NCBI RefSeq assembly: GCF_033547075.1
Contig: NZ_CP137891.1
Coordinates: 124,001 to 188,000, forward strand
DNA: 64,000 bases
Reading direction: 5' to 3'
From: Flavobacterium ardleyense
GTDB lineage: Bacteria; Bacteroidota; Bacteroidia; Flavobacteriales; Flavobacteriaceae
The translations under genes and the position numbers were made by a program. The notes under the pieces are model-generated. The model saw only the letters and a program-made list of their open reading frames with translations, searched no databases and was not told the origin of the DNA. Of the stretch, positions 1 through 9,082 are shown one piece after another (position 1 is the first letter of the stretch; the number at the start of each line of letters is the position of its first letter).

Positions 1-153
1 TTCGGTAACAATCAGTTTTCCAACACTTACAATCTGCTGCTGAATTAGATTGGTATTATATTCAAGCGAATCGTCGTTATCCTTGAAAGCACAGTATTTA
101 AATGAAAGCAAAACTCCAACGACAACAACTATAATAAGGATTATTCTTTTCAT
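1..153 (-). CDS. DUF4230-like protein, N-terminal part only
   Basis: The reverse strand opens with an ATG at 153 and stays open to the window edge, giving 51 residues. The product begins with a hydrophobic segment (about residues 3-17), probably a signal anchor, then a stretch containing LIQQQIVSVGKLIVTE. That last piece resembles the start of DUF4230 proteins as I recall them, where a short N-terminal anchor is followed by a region rich in 'IQ..I..V.KLVV.E'. Function of the family is unknown. The rest of the gene lies outside the window, so family assignment rests on a short match. No partner gene is visible on this side; a strong hairpin lies between it and the next genes. Confidence 0.6.
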   Translation of the reverse strand, partial: MKRIILIIVVVVGVLLSFKYCAFKDNDDSLEYNTNLIQQQIVSVGKLIVTE

Positions 154-301
154 TTGAATTTTTTATAAAAATATAGAAATTATTTTGGATTGTCAAAATT
201 GAAAACGTTTAGAATGGGGGAATTTACTCTAAAACTTCTAGGTGAACGTCGAAACTGCGGTATACACATTTACAAAAATTATCATTCCTGTCAAATTACA
301 A

Positions 302-340
302 CTATATAATCGGAAATAACCCGATTATATAGAGATTTTT
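302..340. terminator. 12-bp perfect hairpin followed by T-rich run
   Basis: CTATATAATCGG at 302-313 is exactly complementary to 321-332 with a 7-base loop, and is followed by a T-rich run on the plus strand. It sits in the 331-base gap between the DUF4230-like gene and the small membrane protein. The gap otherwise holds only a second hairpin at 407-444. Confidence 0.5.
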
Positions 341-399
341 TGACATTCTAATTTATCTTCAGAAGATAAACAATCTTTTAATCAACCTCAATTTTAGAC

Positions 400-444
400 A
401 AAAAAAATAGGTAAGCAATGTGTCTAAATTCATCACTTACCTAT
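400..444 (-). terminator. terminator of the small membrane protein gene
   Basis: ATAGGTAAG (407-415) pairs with CTTACCTAT (436-444). Read on the minus strand the hairpin is followed by seven T (401-407 complement). It lies about 40 bases past the stop of the minus-strand gene at 485-736. Confidence 0.65.
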
Positions 445-484
445 AACAAAGAACAAAAACAATTAAAAACAACAAGCAAATAAA

Positions 485-736
485 TTACTGTCCAGCGCCT
501 AGTACATTTACTGCGCCGGCTATATAAACTATTGGTTTCCACAAAATGACATAGGCTACAAACGTCAAAATTGAGAAAACTATCCAAAACCAGGCATTGG
601 CGTCATTGACGAAATTTGGAAAAAACTCATATAACAAATAATACAAACCGGCAGGAATTGCTAATAATCCTGCGGCAATCCACAGGGCGACTTTTAGAAA
701 GAATGCAATAATATTTAAAATGATTTCGAATAACAT
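485..736 (-). CDS. small three-segment membrane protein, unknown
   Basis: An 83-residue hydrophobic protein, not recognised. It has roughly three membrane segments: residues 4-33 (possibly two, broken by a Pro-Ala-Gly), 48-63 and 66-80. The short polar stretch FPNFVNDANAW lies between them. There is no signal-peptide cleavage motif, so it is probably an inner-membrane protein. It is followed by a good terminator and preceded by another small membrane-type gene on the same strand (798-989) about 60 bases upstream, so the two may be co-expressed. No function can be proposed from sequence. Confidence 0.6.
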   Translation of the reverse strand: MLFEIILNIIAFFLKVALWIAAGLLAIPAGLYYLLYEFFPNFVNDANAWFWIVFSILTFVAYVILWKPIVYIAGAVNVLGAGQ

Positions 737-797
737 AGGCTTTAGATTTGTGACTTTCGTCAGTTGAGTATATTTTTATTTAGATATTTTAATAGAT

Positions 798-989
798 CTA
801 ATCTTGATTAAGGGCCAATATTAAACCAGTGACAAGAAGTGTAAATCCACTTCCTAATATGGCTCCAGTTTTTTTGTCAGTTCCTGTAAATTCTGAAATT
901 GCAACTCCAGCAGCTGCACCAGTGGCTCCGAGTTTTGAAGCGTCTTGCATTGTAACTTCTTTTTTGGTCGAACGTTTTAAGATTTTCAT
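798..989 (-). CDS. small glycine-zipper-like membrane protein, unknown
   Basis: I chose the ATG at 989 (product starts MKILKRSTKKEV, 63 residues) rather than an earlier in-frame start, because the upstream 17 codons look like leader. The product has a basic N-terminus, then GATGAAAGVAISEFTG and GAILGSGFTLLVTGLILAL. This alternation of small residues resembles a glycine-zipper membrane segment. The last 15-18 residues can span the membrane. Not recognised as a named family. It sits on the same strand as the 83-residue membrane protein and divergently from the WYL regulator, which might control it; that is inference only. Confidence 0.55.
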   Translation of the reverse strand: MKILKRSTKKEVTMQDASKLGATGAAAGVAISEFTGTDKKTGAILGSGFTLLVTGLILALNQD

Positions 990-1124
990 AGTGGCTAGGT
1001 TTATAGTTTGAACTGCAATAGTAATCCAGCAAACTGCCAAAAGATGTCAGTGAGAAAATAATTTTTGAATGACACGTTTTGTCAGTTTCAATCTGTAGTT
1101 TTGAAAACATCTAAAAAACATAGT

Positions 1125-2015
1125 ATGGCAAATCTTAATATGAATCAATTGCAGCGTATTCATCTATTAATCGAACTTCTGCAACGCAAACCTTATAGTA
1201 GTCTAGACGCTATTGTCGATTATTTCGAATCTTACGATTTGCCTTTAAATGAAAGGACCTTTTACAGATTAAATAGAGATTTAAGGACTCGTTTCAAAAT
1301 TGAAATTACCTTCGATCATTCAAAAGGCGGTTATTTTATTGATGAGGAGAAAAGCATTAATTTAGAATCATTTCTGACGATTGTCAAAACGATGTCGATG
1401 TCGGATTATTTATTTTCTAAAGATAATTTGGCCGAAAGTTTGTCTTTTATCTCTTTTGAAAAGAATGAGAATAATGACACCGTTATAAATTTCAAAGAGA
1501 TTGTAAATGCAATTGAAAAAAAATTCGAAATTCAATTCCAACATTTCAGTTTCTACCATCAAAAAGAATCTCAGTATTCTCTGAAACCTTACGCTTTGAA
1601 ACAATTCCAAAACCGATGGTATGTAATTGGCGAAACTTCAAAAGGCTATAGAACATTTGGACTTGATCGAATATCAAATATCACACTTGGCACAAAAAAG
1701 ATCAAGGTTAAAACTGAAGATGCTTTGGAGAAATTCAGCAGCGTGGTAGGTTTAAATTTTTCTGATCACAAGAGAGAGATTGTGCAACTTTCCTTTCCTG
1801 CTTCCCAAAAATATTATATTGAATCCTTACCAATTCACCATAGTCAGCGGGTTGTTGCTGATGATGAGCGCTATAATATTGAAATTCTAGTGCATCCCAA
1901 TTTTGAATTGAAGCAGCAAATATTGAAATATGGTTCCTTAATTAAGGTCATAAAACCAACTTGGCTGGCGGAGGAAATAAAAGCAGAAATAAAAAAGACT
2001 TTAGAGCAGTATTGA
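1125..2015 (+). CDS. WYL-domain transcriptional regulator
   Basis: A 296-residue protein. Residues about 5-65 form a helix-turn-helix of the kind found in WYL regulators (LQRIHLLIELLQ ... LNERTFYRLNRDL). The middle to C-terminal half holds the WYL signature in the form KPYALKQFQNRWYVIGET, here with WYV in place of WYL, followed by FGLDRI. WYL proteins bind nucleic acid or nucleotide ligands and regulate transcription, often of defence or stress genes. The ATG at 1125 was chosen because a TAnnTTTG box at 1096-1103 would lie inside the longer reading frame. The gene is divergent from two small membrane proteins, and the neighbouring genes look accessory. Confidence 0.85.
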   Translation: MANLNMNQLQRIHLLIELLQRKPYSSLDAIVDYFESYDLPLNERTFYRLNRDLRTRFKIEITFDHSKGGYFIDEEKSINLESFLTIVKTMSMSDYLFSKDNLAESLSFISFEKNENNDTVINFKEIVNAIEKKFEIQFQHFSFYHQKESQYSLKPYALKQFQNRWYVIGETSKGYRTFGLDRISNITLGTKKIKVKTEDALEKFSSVVGLNFSDHKREIVQLSFPASQKYYIESLPIHHSQRVVADDERYNIEILVHPNFELKQQILKYGSLIKVIKPTWLAEEIKAEIKKTLEQY

Positions 2016-2155
2016 AAAAAAACAGATAATTTTCAATAATCTATAGTGTACCGAAATCTAAATATCAATTAATGCTGAATCACTAGTATTCAGGAAAGGC
2101 AATTTACGATATAAATTTCTGAAAAACAGGAAGTTAATACGAGATACTTTTTTTG

Positions 2156-2163
2156 TATCTTTG
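2156..2163 (+). promoter_or_regulatory. -7 box TATCTTTG of the ART-like pair
   Basis: TATCTTTG matches the Bacteroidota TAnnTTTG box and lies 24 bases before the ATG at 2188. No convincing -33 TTG was found at the usual distance, so this is a half-supported promoter. Confidence 0.4.
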
Positions 2164-2187
2164 TTAAGCACTTTAAAATTTTATAGT

Positions 2188-2361
2188 ATGAGTAAGTCAG
2201 AATATGAAGCTGTAAAAAAACTTCTTCAGCAGAAAAGAAAAGACATCAAAAATAATCAAACAGAAGCTCGTTCTATTTTGGTTAATGCTGGCATATTTAC
2301 TGAAAAAGGAAACTTGAAAAAAGTTTACAAAGATATATGTACACAACCAAGTCAGGTTTAA
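2188..2361 (+). CDS. small partner protein of the ART-like gene (antitoxin-like?)
   Basis: A 57-residue, highly charged protein starting MSKSEYEAVKKLL. I chose the ATG at 2188 over the upstream TTG at 2161, which overlaps the promoter box. It is predicted helical in its first half, and ends with a segment ARSILVNAGIFTEKGNLKKVYKD, a pattern I associate with small proteins encoded just before toxin-like genes. Its last 25 bases overlap the start of the following gene in another frame, so the two are almost surely co-translated. An antitoxin or chaperone role is inference from this arrangement. No DNA-binding motif is clear. Confidence 0.55.
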   Translation: MSKSEYEAVKKLLQQKRKDIKNNQTEARSILVNAGIFTEKGNLKKVYKDICTQPSQV

Positions 2362-2948
2362 TCCTGGGATTTCACGGTTGTGATGAGAAGATAGCACACG
2401 ACCTTGTCTTACAAAATACTATATTTAAACCAAGTGCTAATAAATACGATTGGCTGGGAAAGGGTATGTATTTCTGGGAAAATAATCCGTTAAGAGCCTT
2501 GGAATTTATAACTGACCTATGTAACAATCCTCAAAAAGATAAAATAACCATTGTTAAACCGGCGGTAGTTGGAGCAGTTATAGATTTAGGTTATTGTTTA
2601 GATTTAACAGATTATTACGGAATTAAAATTTTAAAGGAAGCGTACGAATATTATGAGGACTTAAGTAAAGCTTCAGGTTGGGAAGTTTTACAAAATACCA
2701 ATCCTAAATCAATATCTGATAATCCCGATAATCTTTGGAGACAATTAGATTGTGCTGTAATTAATCTTCATCATCAATTTAGAGCAGATAATGGGCTACA
2801 GCACTTCGATTCTGTTCGCGGAGTTTTCGTAGAAGGAAATGAATTATATCCGTCAGCTGGGTTTAGAGATAAAAACCACATTCAACTTTCAATAATTAAT
2901 CCTAATTGTATTAAAGGATTTTTCTTACCGAGAGAAAGAGAAGAATAA
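2337..2948 (+). CDS. putative ADP-ribosyltransferase-fold protein
   Basis: A 203-residue soluble protein. The N-terminal GFHGCD (His13) and WLGKGMYFWEN (residues 39-49, Tyr45) resemble the H-G and G-x-G-x-Y-F motifs of PARP/diphtheria-toxin-type ADP-ribosyltransferases, which bind NAD with His and Tyr. The usual third catalytic residue (Glu or Gln, near the C-terminus) could be in the segment FVEGNELYPSAGF. Effect on a target is unknown; proteins of this look often occur as toxins or defence effectors. It overlaps the upstream 57-residue gene by 25 bases. No signal peptide. The fold assignment rests on two short motifs and spacing, so it is moderate. Confidence 0.5.
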   Translation: MYTTKSGLILGFHGCDEKIAHDLVLQNTIFKPSANKYDWLGKGMYFWENNPLRALEFITDLCNNPQKDKITIVKPAVVGAVIDLGYCLDLTDYYGIKILKEAYEYYEDLSKASGWEVLQNTNPKSISDNPDNLWRQLDCAVINLHHQFRADNGLQHFDSVRGVFVEGNELYPSAGFRDKNHIQLSIINPNCIKGFFLPREREE

Positions 2949-2954
2949 GAATCC

Positions 2955-3100
2955 ACGCCTAACAACAAATATTTTGTTGATCTTGAAATTCTTTGAAACT
3001 TTCCGCGATAATGCAGATCTATAAGCCCGTGGCCATCAACAAAGTGAAAAATGTCCCGCCTAAACCAAAACTTGCAGTTAGCCGTTGCTGACTTTCTCTT
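2955..3100 (+). repeat. attC-like dispersed repeat (weak copy)
   Basis: Begins with GCCTAACAAC just past the ART-like stop and ends with GCAGTTAGCCGTTGC. In between lie TTTTGTTGAT and ATCAACAAA (complementary) and a GTCCCGCC block. The end pieces and the CCCGCC block are shared with the cleaner copy at 15170-15290. Both directly follow an accessory gene. The relation to integron attC sites is only by resemblance. Confidence 0.4.
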
Positions 3101-3153
3101 CAATTTATCAACATCCTCCTCTGAAACTGATCCAAAAATTTAAAATAAAAAAA

Positions 3154-3776
3154 ATGAGCTACACAATATCCTTTCAGGAACGAGCCAAGTTAGGTTTGGA
3201 GGAGCTATCCAAGCAACCGCCTGTTACCTTAACAATGGCGAAGAAGCAAGTGGAACTTTTAAAAAAGAAAAGCATTTCAAAAAATAAGAAGCAGAGAGTT
3301 TAGAACATTATATTTCTGATAAAAATCTTTGGGTTGAGAATATCGATTTTTCTCAATACGTTAGTGAAGGTGCAAAACAATAAGTTTTTTTACGAGGCAC
3401 AGAATCCGTATTAAAATTGAATGACGCAATTTATTACAGCTCTTGGAAAGATTACTTTTACAACTTACTAATCCACCATTTCTTTTTCTCCGACACTGCT
3501 TATGAATTAGTAGGGTTTACTAAAGACAACGGTATTTTATATGCAGTTGTTCAACAGAATTACGTTGCGGTTACTTCCATTACCGACTTATCAAAAGTAA
3601 AAAAATTTCTAACTCAAAATGGATTTGAAAATAATCGAAATAACGACTATATTAATTCAGAATTGGGAATAATCTTGGAAGACTTGCACGACGAAAATGT
3701 GCTTACAAGAAATGAAATTTTATATTTTATTGATACTGTATTTTATTTGACAGATAATTTCTGGATGAGAGATTGA
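3154..3776 (+). pseudogene. decayed polyvalent-protein kinase-like gene
   Basis: Three reading-frame pieces join into one protein. The first, 3154-3303, starts MSYTISFQERAKLGLEEL and runs to a TAG. A second frame enters near 3288 (EAESLEHYISDKNLW...VSEGAKQ) and meets a TAA at 3381-3383. The same frame continues without further stops from 3384 to 3776 (VFLRGTESVLKLNDAIYYSSWKDYF...ILEDLHDENVL...FIDTVF). The joined product resembles the Ser/Thr/Tyr-kinase domain found at the ends of polyvalent proteins of mobile elements, with LEDLHDENV as the likely catalytic loop. One frameshift and one stop make it non-functional unless the sequence is wrong. An independent start for the last 119 codons would have to be TTG at 3417. 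Confidence 0.7.
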
Positions 3777-3782
3777 ATATCC

Positions 3783-4733
3783 CTAAAACCTCATCCCAGG
3801 CCATTTCCCCCTCAGCACCTCAATCCTCTTCTCCAATCTATCCAAAAACTTTTGATGCGCTTCCGAATCTGCAGAAAAGGAGCGATGCGCCAATCCTTGC
3901 TGTATGCGACCAACTTCTTTCATCGTGCTAAGTGTTTCGCTTGAGCAATATCTCTCCAGAAATGACTCCCAAATATATTCTATGGCTAGGTTTGACGGAT
4001 GCAACATATCATCGGCGTAAAATCTGTAATCTCTGAGTTCGTCCATCATAATTTCGTAGGATGGAAAATATTCAGTCTTTGAAGTTGCGGAATCTAGCAA
4101 TTGATGCAAGGCTGCAAAAAGATGTGATTTACTGCGTTGGTTTTCAACAATACCATCTTTGATATGACGCACTGGCGAAATCGTGAAAATGATTTGAGCT
4201 TCGGGATTATGAGATTGTAATAGTTTTTCAATCGAACTAAGACTCTCAAAAATTTGATCTACAGATAGAATTTCTTTGGTGAAATTTTTCTGTGGAACTT
4301 TATGACAATTGGCAACAATTTCGTTGGTCTCGATATTTCTATAAACCCAAGCGGTGCCAAGGGTAATAATTATGTGAGTTGCGGATTTTAAATCTAGCGC
4401 CGCTTTTTGAGAATTGGAATTCAGATTCTTTAGCATTTCTTGAAGTCTTGGATTGCTTAAATTTGAATGTGCATCAAAATGATGGTAGCGCTCATTGGCA
4501 AAAAACACATCTTCTTCTGAAAAGATTTTTCCTTCTAAGCAGTTCCTCAAAAATTTCTCAATTGCAATTGGATGAAATAAAATTCCGAAAGGATTGCAAG
4601 TACTTTGAAATTTGAAATACTCTAGTTTCTGAGCCATATTGACCGCGAAACAAGAGCCTATAGTAAAAATCTTCGACTGATAATCAATCGAAGATTTAGA
4701 CTTTTCTATATTTATAGTGGTTGAAAACTGCAT
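3783..4733 (-). CDS. GSCFA-domain protein
   Basis: A 316-residue protein with the name-giving motif IGSCFA at about residues 26-31, followed by NPFGILFHP, FTISPVRHIKDG and a late DDMLHPSNLAIEYIW. The spacing of Ser/Gly/His motifs is typical of SGNH-like hydrolases, to which GSCFA proteins are related. The substrate is not established. The gene follows alaS on the same strand after only 27 bases, so it is probably transcribed with it, a linkage I recall from other flavobacteria. No signal peptide, so cytoplasmic. Confidence 0.88.
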   Translation of the reverse strand: MQFSTTINIEKSKSSIDYQSKIFTIGSCFAVNMAQKLEYFKFQSTCNPFGILFHPIAIEKFLRNCLEGKIFSEEDVFFANERYHHFDAHSNLSNPRLQEMLKNLNSNSQKAALDLKSATHIIITLGTAWVYRNIETNEIVANCHKVPQKNFTKEILSVDQIFESLSSIEKLLQSHNPEAQIIFTISPVRHIKDGIVENQRSKSHLFAALHQLLDSATSKTEYFPSYEIMMDELRDYRFYADDMLHPSNLAIEYIWESFLERYCSSETLSTMKEVGRIQQGLAHRSFSADSEAHQKFLDRLEKRIEVLRGKWPGMRF

Positions 4734-4760
4734 CTGAAATTAGTTTTCGTATTTTTTAAA

Positions 4761-7388
4761 TTATGCGATGAAATTTGCAACATTGCTGAGCGCTTCTGCA
4801 ATTCCTGCTGGATTTTTACCTCCCGCTGTTGCGAAAAATGGCTGTCCTCCTCCTCCACCTTGAATGAATTTTCCAAGTTCGCGAACAACTTTGCCGGCGT
4901 TAATATCTGACGAGGCAACAAGCTCTTTGGAAACGTAGCAAGTTAGCATCGGTTTTCCTTGGTCTTGAGTAGCAAAAACAATAAAGATATTTGTTCCCAA
5001 ATTCCCAAGTTCGTACGCTAGATCTTTTGCGGCTGAAGCGTCAAGATCAACTTCTTTAGCAAGATATCTAATTCCATTTTTCTCTTGGAATTCAGCGGCC
5101 ATTTCTGCTTTTAGACCTTTTACTTTGTCGCGTTGCAATGCTTCTACTTGTTTTTTAAGTTTGGCATTTTCGTCTTGCAACTGCGCCACAGCTTTGATAG
5201 TATCTTGTGGATTCTTTAAACTTTCTTTAATCGCCGCCAAAGTGCTTTCTTGATCAGCAAAATAATTCTTCACCGCTTCGCCAGTAATTGCTTCGATACG
5301 TCTGATTCCCGCTGCTACTGCTCCTTCACTAATGATTTTGAAATGCCAAATGTCCGAAGTGTTTTTCACGTGGATTCCCCCGCAAAGTTCCATACTGTCG
5401 CCAAATTTGATTGCACGAACAGTGTCGCCGTATTTCTCACCAAATAATGCCATCGCTCCTTCTTCTACCGCTTGCGCGAAAGGTACGTTGCGTCTTTCAA
5501 TTAGCGGAAGTTGCTCTTGAATTTTCAAGTTCACAAAATTCTCTACTTGCTCAATTTCTTCGGTTGAAAGTTTTGCGAAATGCGAAAAGTCAAAACGTAA
5601 ATAATCTGGACTTACAAGAGATCCTTTCTGCTCAACGTGTGTTCCTAGAAATAGTCTCAATGCTTGGTGCATCAAATGCGTCGCGGTGTGATTTTTTGCT
5701 GCTTCGGCACGTAAATTTGTATTGACAAGCGCCATAAATTTTCCTTCTACATTCTCTGGAAGTTCTTTGGCGAAATGCATAATCAAGTTATTCTCTTTCT
5801 TAGTGTCAAAGATTTCGATTGCTTGGTTTGGAGTAAATAATGTTCCTTTATCTCCTACTTGCCCTCCACCTTCTGGATAAAAAGGTGTTTTATTTAAAAC
5901 TATTTGGTATAATGCTCCATCTTTTTTAGAATCGACTTTACGGAATCTTGTAATTTTTACCGCTTGTTGATCAACATCATACCCAACAAATTCTTCAGAT
6001 TTTGAATCATCTAAAATTGTCCAGTCTGTAGTTGAAATTTCTGAAGCTGAACGAGATCTAGTTTTTTGCTCTTGCATTGCTGCAGCAAATCCTGCTTCGT
6101 CAAGATCTAATCCGCGTTCTCTTAAAATAAGTGCAGTTAAATCGATTGGAAATCCGAAAGTATCATATAGTTCGAAAGCCTTGCGACCATCGACCATTTT
6201 GTTATCTGATTCTTTAATTACTTTTTCTAATAATTGAAGTCCTTGATCTAATGTTCTAAGGAATGAAGTTTCTTCTTCACGAATTACATTCGCAACCAAA
6301 TCCTTTTGAGTTCTGATTTCTGGGAAAGAACCACCCATTTGAGTGCTTAGAGTTTCGACTAATTTATAAATAAATGCTTCCTTAGTATTAAGGAATGTAA
6401 ATCCGTATCTGATGGCACGACGTAAAATACGTCTAATTACATATCCCGCACCACCGTTTCCTGGAAGCTGACCATCTGCAATTGCAAATGCAACCGCACG
6501 AACGTGATCTGCAATAACACGAATTGCTATATTAACTTTTTCTTCTTCGTCATCCTTTGCTACGATTGTGTAAGTAGCGCCGGTGATTTTTGTGATTTGA
6601 TTGATAAGTGGTGTAAAAACATCTGTATCGTAATTTGATTTTACATTTTGCAAAACCATACAAAGACGTTCAAAACCCATTCCTGTATCTACGTGTTGTG
6701 CAGGAAGTTTTTCGAGAGAGCCATTTGCTTTTCGGTTGAACTCCATAAATACGTTATTCCAAATTTCCACCACGTGTGGATGATCTGCGTTGACAAGATC
6801 TTTTCCTGAAACAATCGCTTTTTCTTCGGCTGAACGAATATCGACGTGGATTTCTGAACACGGACCACAAGGACCTTGCTCACCCATTTCCCAAAAGTTG
6901 TCTTTTTTATTTCCTAAAAGGATTCGATCTTCAGAAATTAATTCTTTCCAAATATCCCAAGATTCTTGATCGAAAGGCACATTGTCTTCTTCTGAACCTT
7001 CAAAAACGGTTACATAAAGAATGTCTTTGTCAATTTTATAAACTTCGGTAAGAAGTTCCCAAGCCCATTGGATTGCTTCTTTTTTGAAGTAATCTCCAAA
7101 AGACCAGTTTCCAAGCATTTCGAACATTGTGTGGTGGTACGTATCGATTCCCACTTCTTCAAGGTCATTGTGCTTTCCTGAAACTCTTAGGCATTTCTGA
7201 CTATCGGCGATTCTTGCTGCTTTGGGCACGGCATTTCCTAAGAAGTATTCTTTAAACTGCGCCATTCCTGAGTTGTTAAACATCAAGGTTGGATCGTCTT
7301 TAAGAACGATAGGTGCAGATGGAACGATAAGGTGTCCTTTGCTTTGAAAGAAATCTAGAAATTGCTTGCGGATATTATCTGAAGTCAT
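4761..7388 (-). CDS. alaS: alanine-tRNA ligase
   Basis: An 875-residue enzyme that charges tRNA-Ala in the cytoplasm. The class II catalytic domain occupies the first half ([19 protein letters not shown]..., then [19 protein letters not shown]). The editing domain has the zinc motifs HTATHLMHQ and CGGIHV. A coiled linker (about residues 700-740) leads to the C-terminal DHHA1 domain ending in a glycine-rich stretch [14 protein letters not shown]. Length is normal for the family. I used the ATG at 7388, where homology begins; the frame stays open for 64 more codons, but that stretch is repeat DNA. It is divergent from an M23 peptidase gene. Confidence 0.97.
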   Translation of the reverse strand: MTSDNIRKQFLDFFQSKGHLIVPSAPIVLKDDPTLMFNNSGMAQFKEYFLGNAVPKAARIADSQKCLRVSGKHNDLEEVGIDTYHHTMFEMLGNWSFGDYFKKEAIQWAWELLTEVYKIDKDILYVTVFEGSEEDNVPFDQESWDIWKELISEDRILLGNKKDNFWEMGEQGPCGPCSEIHVDIRSAEEKAIVSGKDLVNADHPHVVEIWNNVFMEFNRKANGSLEKLPAQHVDTGMGFERLCMVLQNVKSNYDTDVFTPLINQITKITGATYTIVAKDDEEEKVNIAIRVIADHVRAVAFAIADGQLPGNGGAGYVIRRILRRAIRYGFTFLNTKEAFIYKLVETLSTQMGGSFPEIRTQKDLVANVIREEETSFLRTLDQGLQLLEKVIKESDNKMVDGRKAFELYDTFGFPIDLTALILRERGLDLDEAGFAAAMQEQKTRSRSASEISTTDWTILDDSKSEEFVGYDVDQQAVKITRFRKVDSKKDGALYQIVLNKTPFYPEGGGQVGDKGTLFTPNQAIEIFDTKKENNLIMHFAKELPENVEGKFMALVNTNLRAEAAKNHTATHLMHQALRLFLGTHVEQKGSLVSPDYLRFDFSHFAKLSTEEIEQVENFVNLKIQEQLPLIERRNVPFAQAVEEGAMALFGEKYGDTVRAIKFGDSMELCGGIHVKNTSDIWHFKIISEGAVAAGIRRIEAITGEAVKNYFADQESTLAAIKESLKNPQDTIKAVAQLQDENAKLKKQVEALQRDKVKGLKAEMAAEFQEKNGIRYLAKEVDLDASAAKDLAYELGNLGTNIFIVFATQDQGKPMLTCYVSKELVASSDINAGKVVRELGKFIQGGGGGQPFFATAGGKNPAGIAEALSNVANFIA

Positions 7389-7440
7389 TGCGTAAATATG
7401 TTTCTGAATAGAATGTTCTAAACTAGTTTTTAATATGTTG

Positions 7441-7606
7441 TGTGGCGGAGTGCTACTGCCCCGGATGGCAATGGAAAGCTTCGAGGGCCTGAAAGCTATT
7501 TTTTTCTGGGCAGGCAGAGCGACCAACGGAAGCTCCTGCCGGCACATTGAAAAAAAAGCTTTCAGGTTGAGAACTTGCAATGGACAGCCGGATCAAGGCA
7601 CAAAAG
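7441..7606. repeat. REP-like dispersed element, copy 1
   Basis: Contains CCCCGGATGGCAATGG near one end and GCAATGGACAGCCGGATC near the other. Between them CCTGAAAGCT (plus T-run) pairs with AGCTTTCAGG, and GGCAGG pairs with CCTGCC. This is the long form of the family also seen at 12688, 26917 and 32271. It fills the 339-base gap between alaS and the M23 gene and makes the apparent upstream extension of alaS. Confidence 0.6.
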
Positions 7607-7689
7607 CCTATAATAATCTAAAAAAAGACGACTCACGTGAAAACATTTATTAAATTTGTTTTGAACAATTAAAATAAATGGATTTTGAG

Positions 7690-7716
7690 TCCTATTTTCT
7701 GACTGCAAAAATAGGA
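7690..7716. promoter_or_regulatory. inverted repeat before the M23 peptidase gene
   Basis: TCCTATTTT (7690-7698) is exactly complementary to AAAATAGGA (7708-7716) with a 9-base spacer. It ends 11 bases before the ATG of the peptidase gene, where it could be an operator or an RNA hairpin over the ribosome-binding region. No regulator is implied by the sequence. Confidence 0.35.
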
Positions 7717-7727
7717 TATTTTAAAAT

Positions 7728-8705
7728 ATGAAAAAGGTAAAATATTATTATGATTCGGAAACCTTAGCCTATCAGAAAATTAAGGCTAAAAAGCGAACGA
7801 AAATAGGATATGCAGCCTTATTTTTGGTGGCATCTGCATTATTTGGAGGTTTGGGATTTGTATTAGTGCTAAATACGCCATTTTTTGAAACGCCAAAAGA
7901 TCGATTACTAACGAGGGAGATAGAAAATTTGCGTTTGAATTATGCTGTTTTGAATGAAAATTTGAATCAGATGAGTAATGTGATGGAACATCTCGAAGAT
8001 CGGGATAATAATGTTTATCGAACTTACTTTAATTCGGCGCCTATTCCAGACGAACAGCGAAAAGCGGGTTTTGGAGGTATAAATAGGTATAAAAAATTGG
8101 AAGGCTACAATAACTCGGAGCTTGTAATAAATACTAGCAAGCGCGTGGATGTGCTGCAAAAACAGCTTGCGATTCAATCAAAATCTTTGGATGAGGTTAT
8201 AAAACTGGCCAAAGAGAAAGCGAAGTTATTAACGGCAATTCCAGCGATTCAGCCGGTGAAGAATGAAAATTTAAAGCGAATTGCTTCGGGTTATGGCTAT
8301 AGGACTGATCCATTTACGAAGGCTCGAAAATTTCACGAGGGAATGGATTTTTCTGCTAAGACGGGAACCCCTATCTTTGCCACCGGCGATGCTGTTGTGG
8401 CAAGAGCGGATAATAATGCGAGTGGATACGGGAATCATATAGTGCTGAAGCACGGTTTTGGATATGAGACGCTGTATGGGCATTTGAGCAAATATAATGT
8501 GCGCGCTGGACAAAAGGTAAAACGAGGCGACATCATAGGTTTTGTTGGCAGTACAGGTCGAAGTGAAGGGCCGCACTTGCATTATGAAGTTCATAAAAAT
8601 GGCCAAGTTGTAAATCCTTTAAACTATTATTACGGAAATATTTCGGCGGAAGAATATATAGCGATTTCCAAAGCGGCAAATCAAGAAAATCAATCTTTAG
8701 ACTGA
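7728..8705 (+). CDS. M23 family metallopeptidase
   Basis: A 325-residue cell-envelope protein. A basic N-terminus leads to one membrane segment at about residues 27-50, then a coiled-coil (about 60-95), then an M23/LytM peptidase domain in the last 140 residues. The zinc motifs are visible as KFHEGMDF (H and D) and PHLHYEV (HxH), with GYGNHIVLKHGFGYETLYGHL between. These enzymes cut peptide cross-links of peptidoglycan. It is divergent from alaS, and its TGA overlaps the ATG of the MerR gene by one base, so the two form an operon. Confidence 0.93.
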   Translation: MKKVKYYYDSETLAYQKIKAKKRTKIGYAALFLVASALFGGLGFVLVLNTPFFETPKDRLLTREIENLRLNYAVLNENLNQMSNVMEHLEDRDNNVYRTYFNSAPIPDEQRKAGFGGINRYKKLEGYNNSELVINTSKRVDVLQKQLAIQSKSLDEVIKLAKEKAKLLTAIPAIQPVKNENLKRIASGYGYRTDPFTKARKFHEGMDFSAKTGTPIFATGDAVVARADNNASGYGNHIVLKHGFGYETLYGHLSKYNVRAGQKVKRGDIIGFVGSTGRSEGPHLHYEVHKNGQVVNPLNYYYGNISAEEYIAISKAANQENQSLD

Positions 8706-9037
8706 TGCAAAAAGAGTTACAACCCGGAAAAAGATATTATAGCATAGGCGAAGTTTCGGAGGCATTTGATGTCAACGCATCTCTGATTCGGTTTTGGTGT
8801 AAAGAGTTTGATATTCTTAAACCAAAAACGAATGCCAAAGGCAATAGGATGTTTGCCCCGGAGGATATCACCAATTTAAAATTGATTTACCATCTTGTAA
8901 AAGAGCGTGGATTTACACTTGAAGGCGCAAGATTACATTTAAAACAAGGGCAGAAGAAAACTTTGGATAAATTTGAAATTATTGCCAAACTTCAGTCGGT
9001 GCGCGATCAACTGACGAAAATTAAAAATGAATTATAA
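8705..9037 (+). CDS. MerR-family transcriptional regulator
   Basis: A 110-residue protein with the MerR winged helix-turn-helix at residues 10-78 (YYSIGEVSEAFDVNASLIRFWCKEF, then RMFAPEDI). A short C-terminal helix follows for dimerisation, and there is no metal-binding Cys cluster or ligand domain. Such short MerR proteins beside M23 peptidases are usual in flavobacteria. It overlaps the peptidase stop by one base (TGATG), so it is co-translated. Target unknown; cell-wall or envelope genes are an inference from the neighbourhood. Confidence 0.9.
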   Translation: MQKELQPGKRYYSIGEVSEAFDVNASLIRFWCKEFDILKPKTNAKGNRMFAPEDITNLKLIYHLVKERGFTLEGARLHLKQGQKKTLDKFEIIAKLQSVRDQLTKIKNEL

Positions 9038-9082
9038 CAACCAATAAATAAATACCTTAACAAACTTAAAAAAACTAAAACG

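Noticed and set aside
7435..7653. 72-codon frame between alaS and the M23 gene
   Set aside because: Made by the REP-like element; codon use does not fit the genome.
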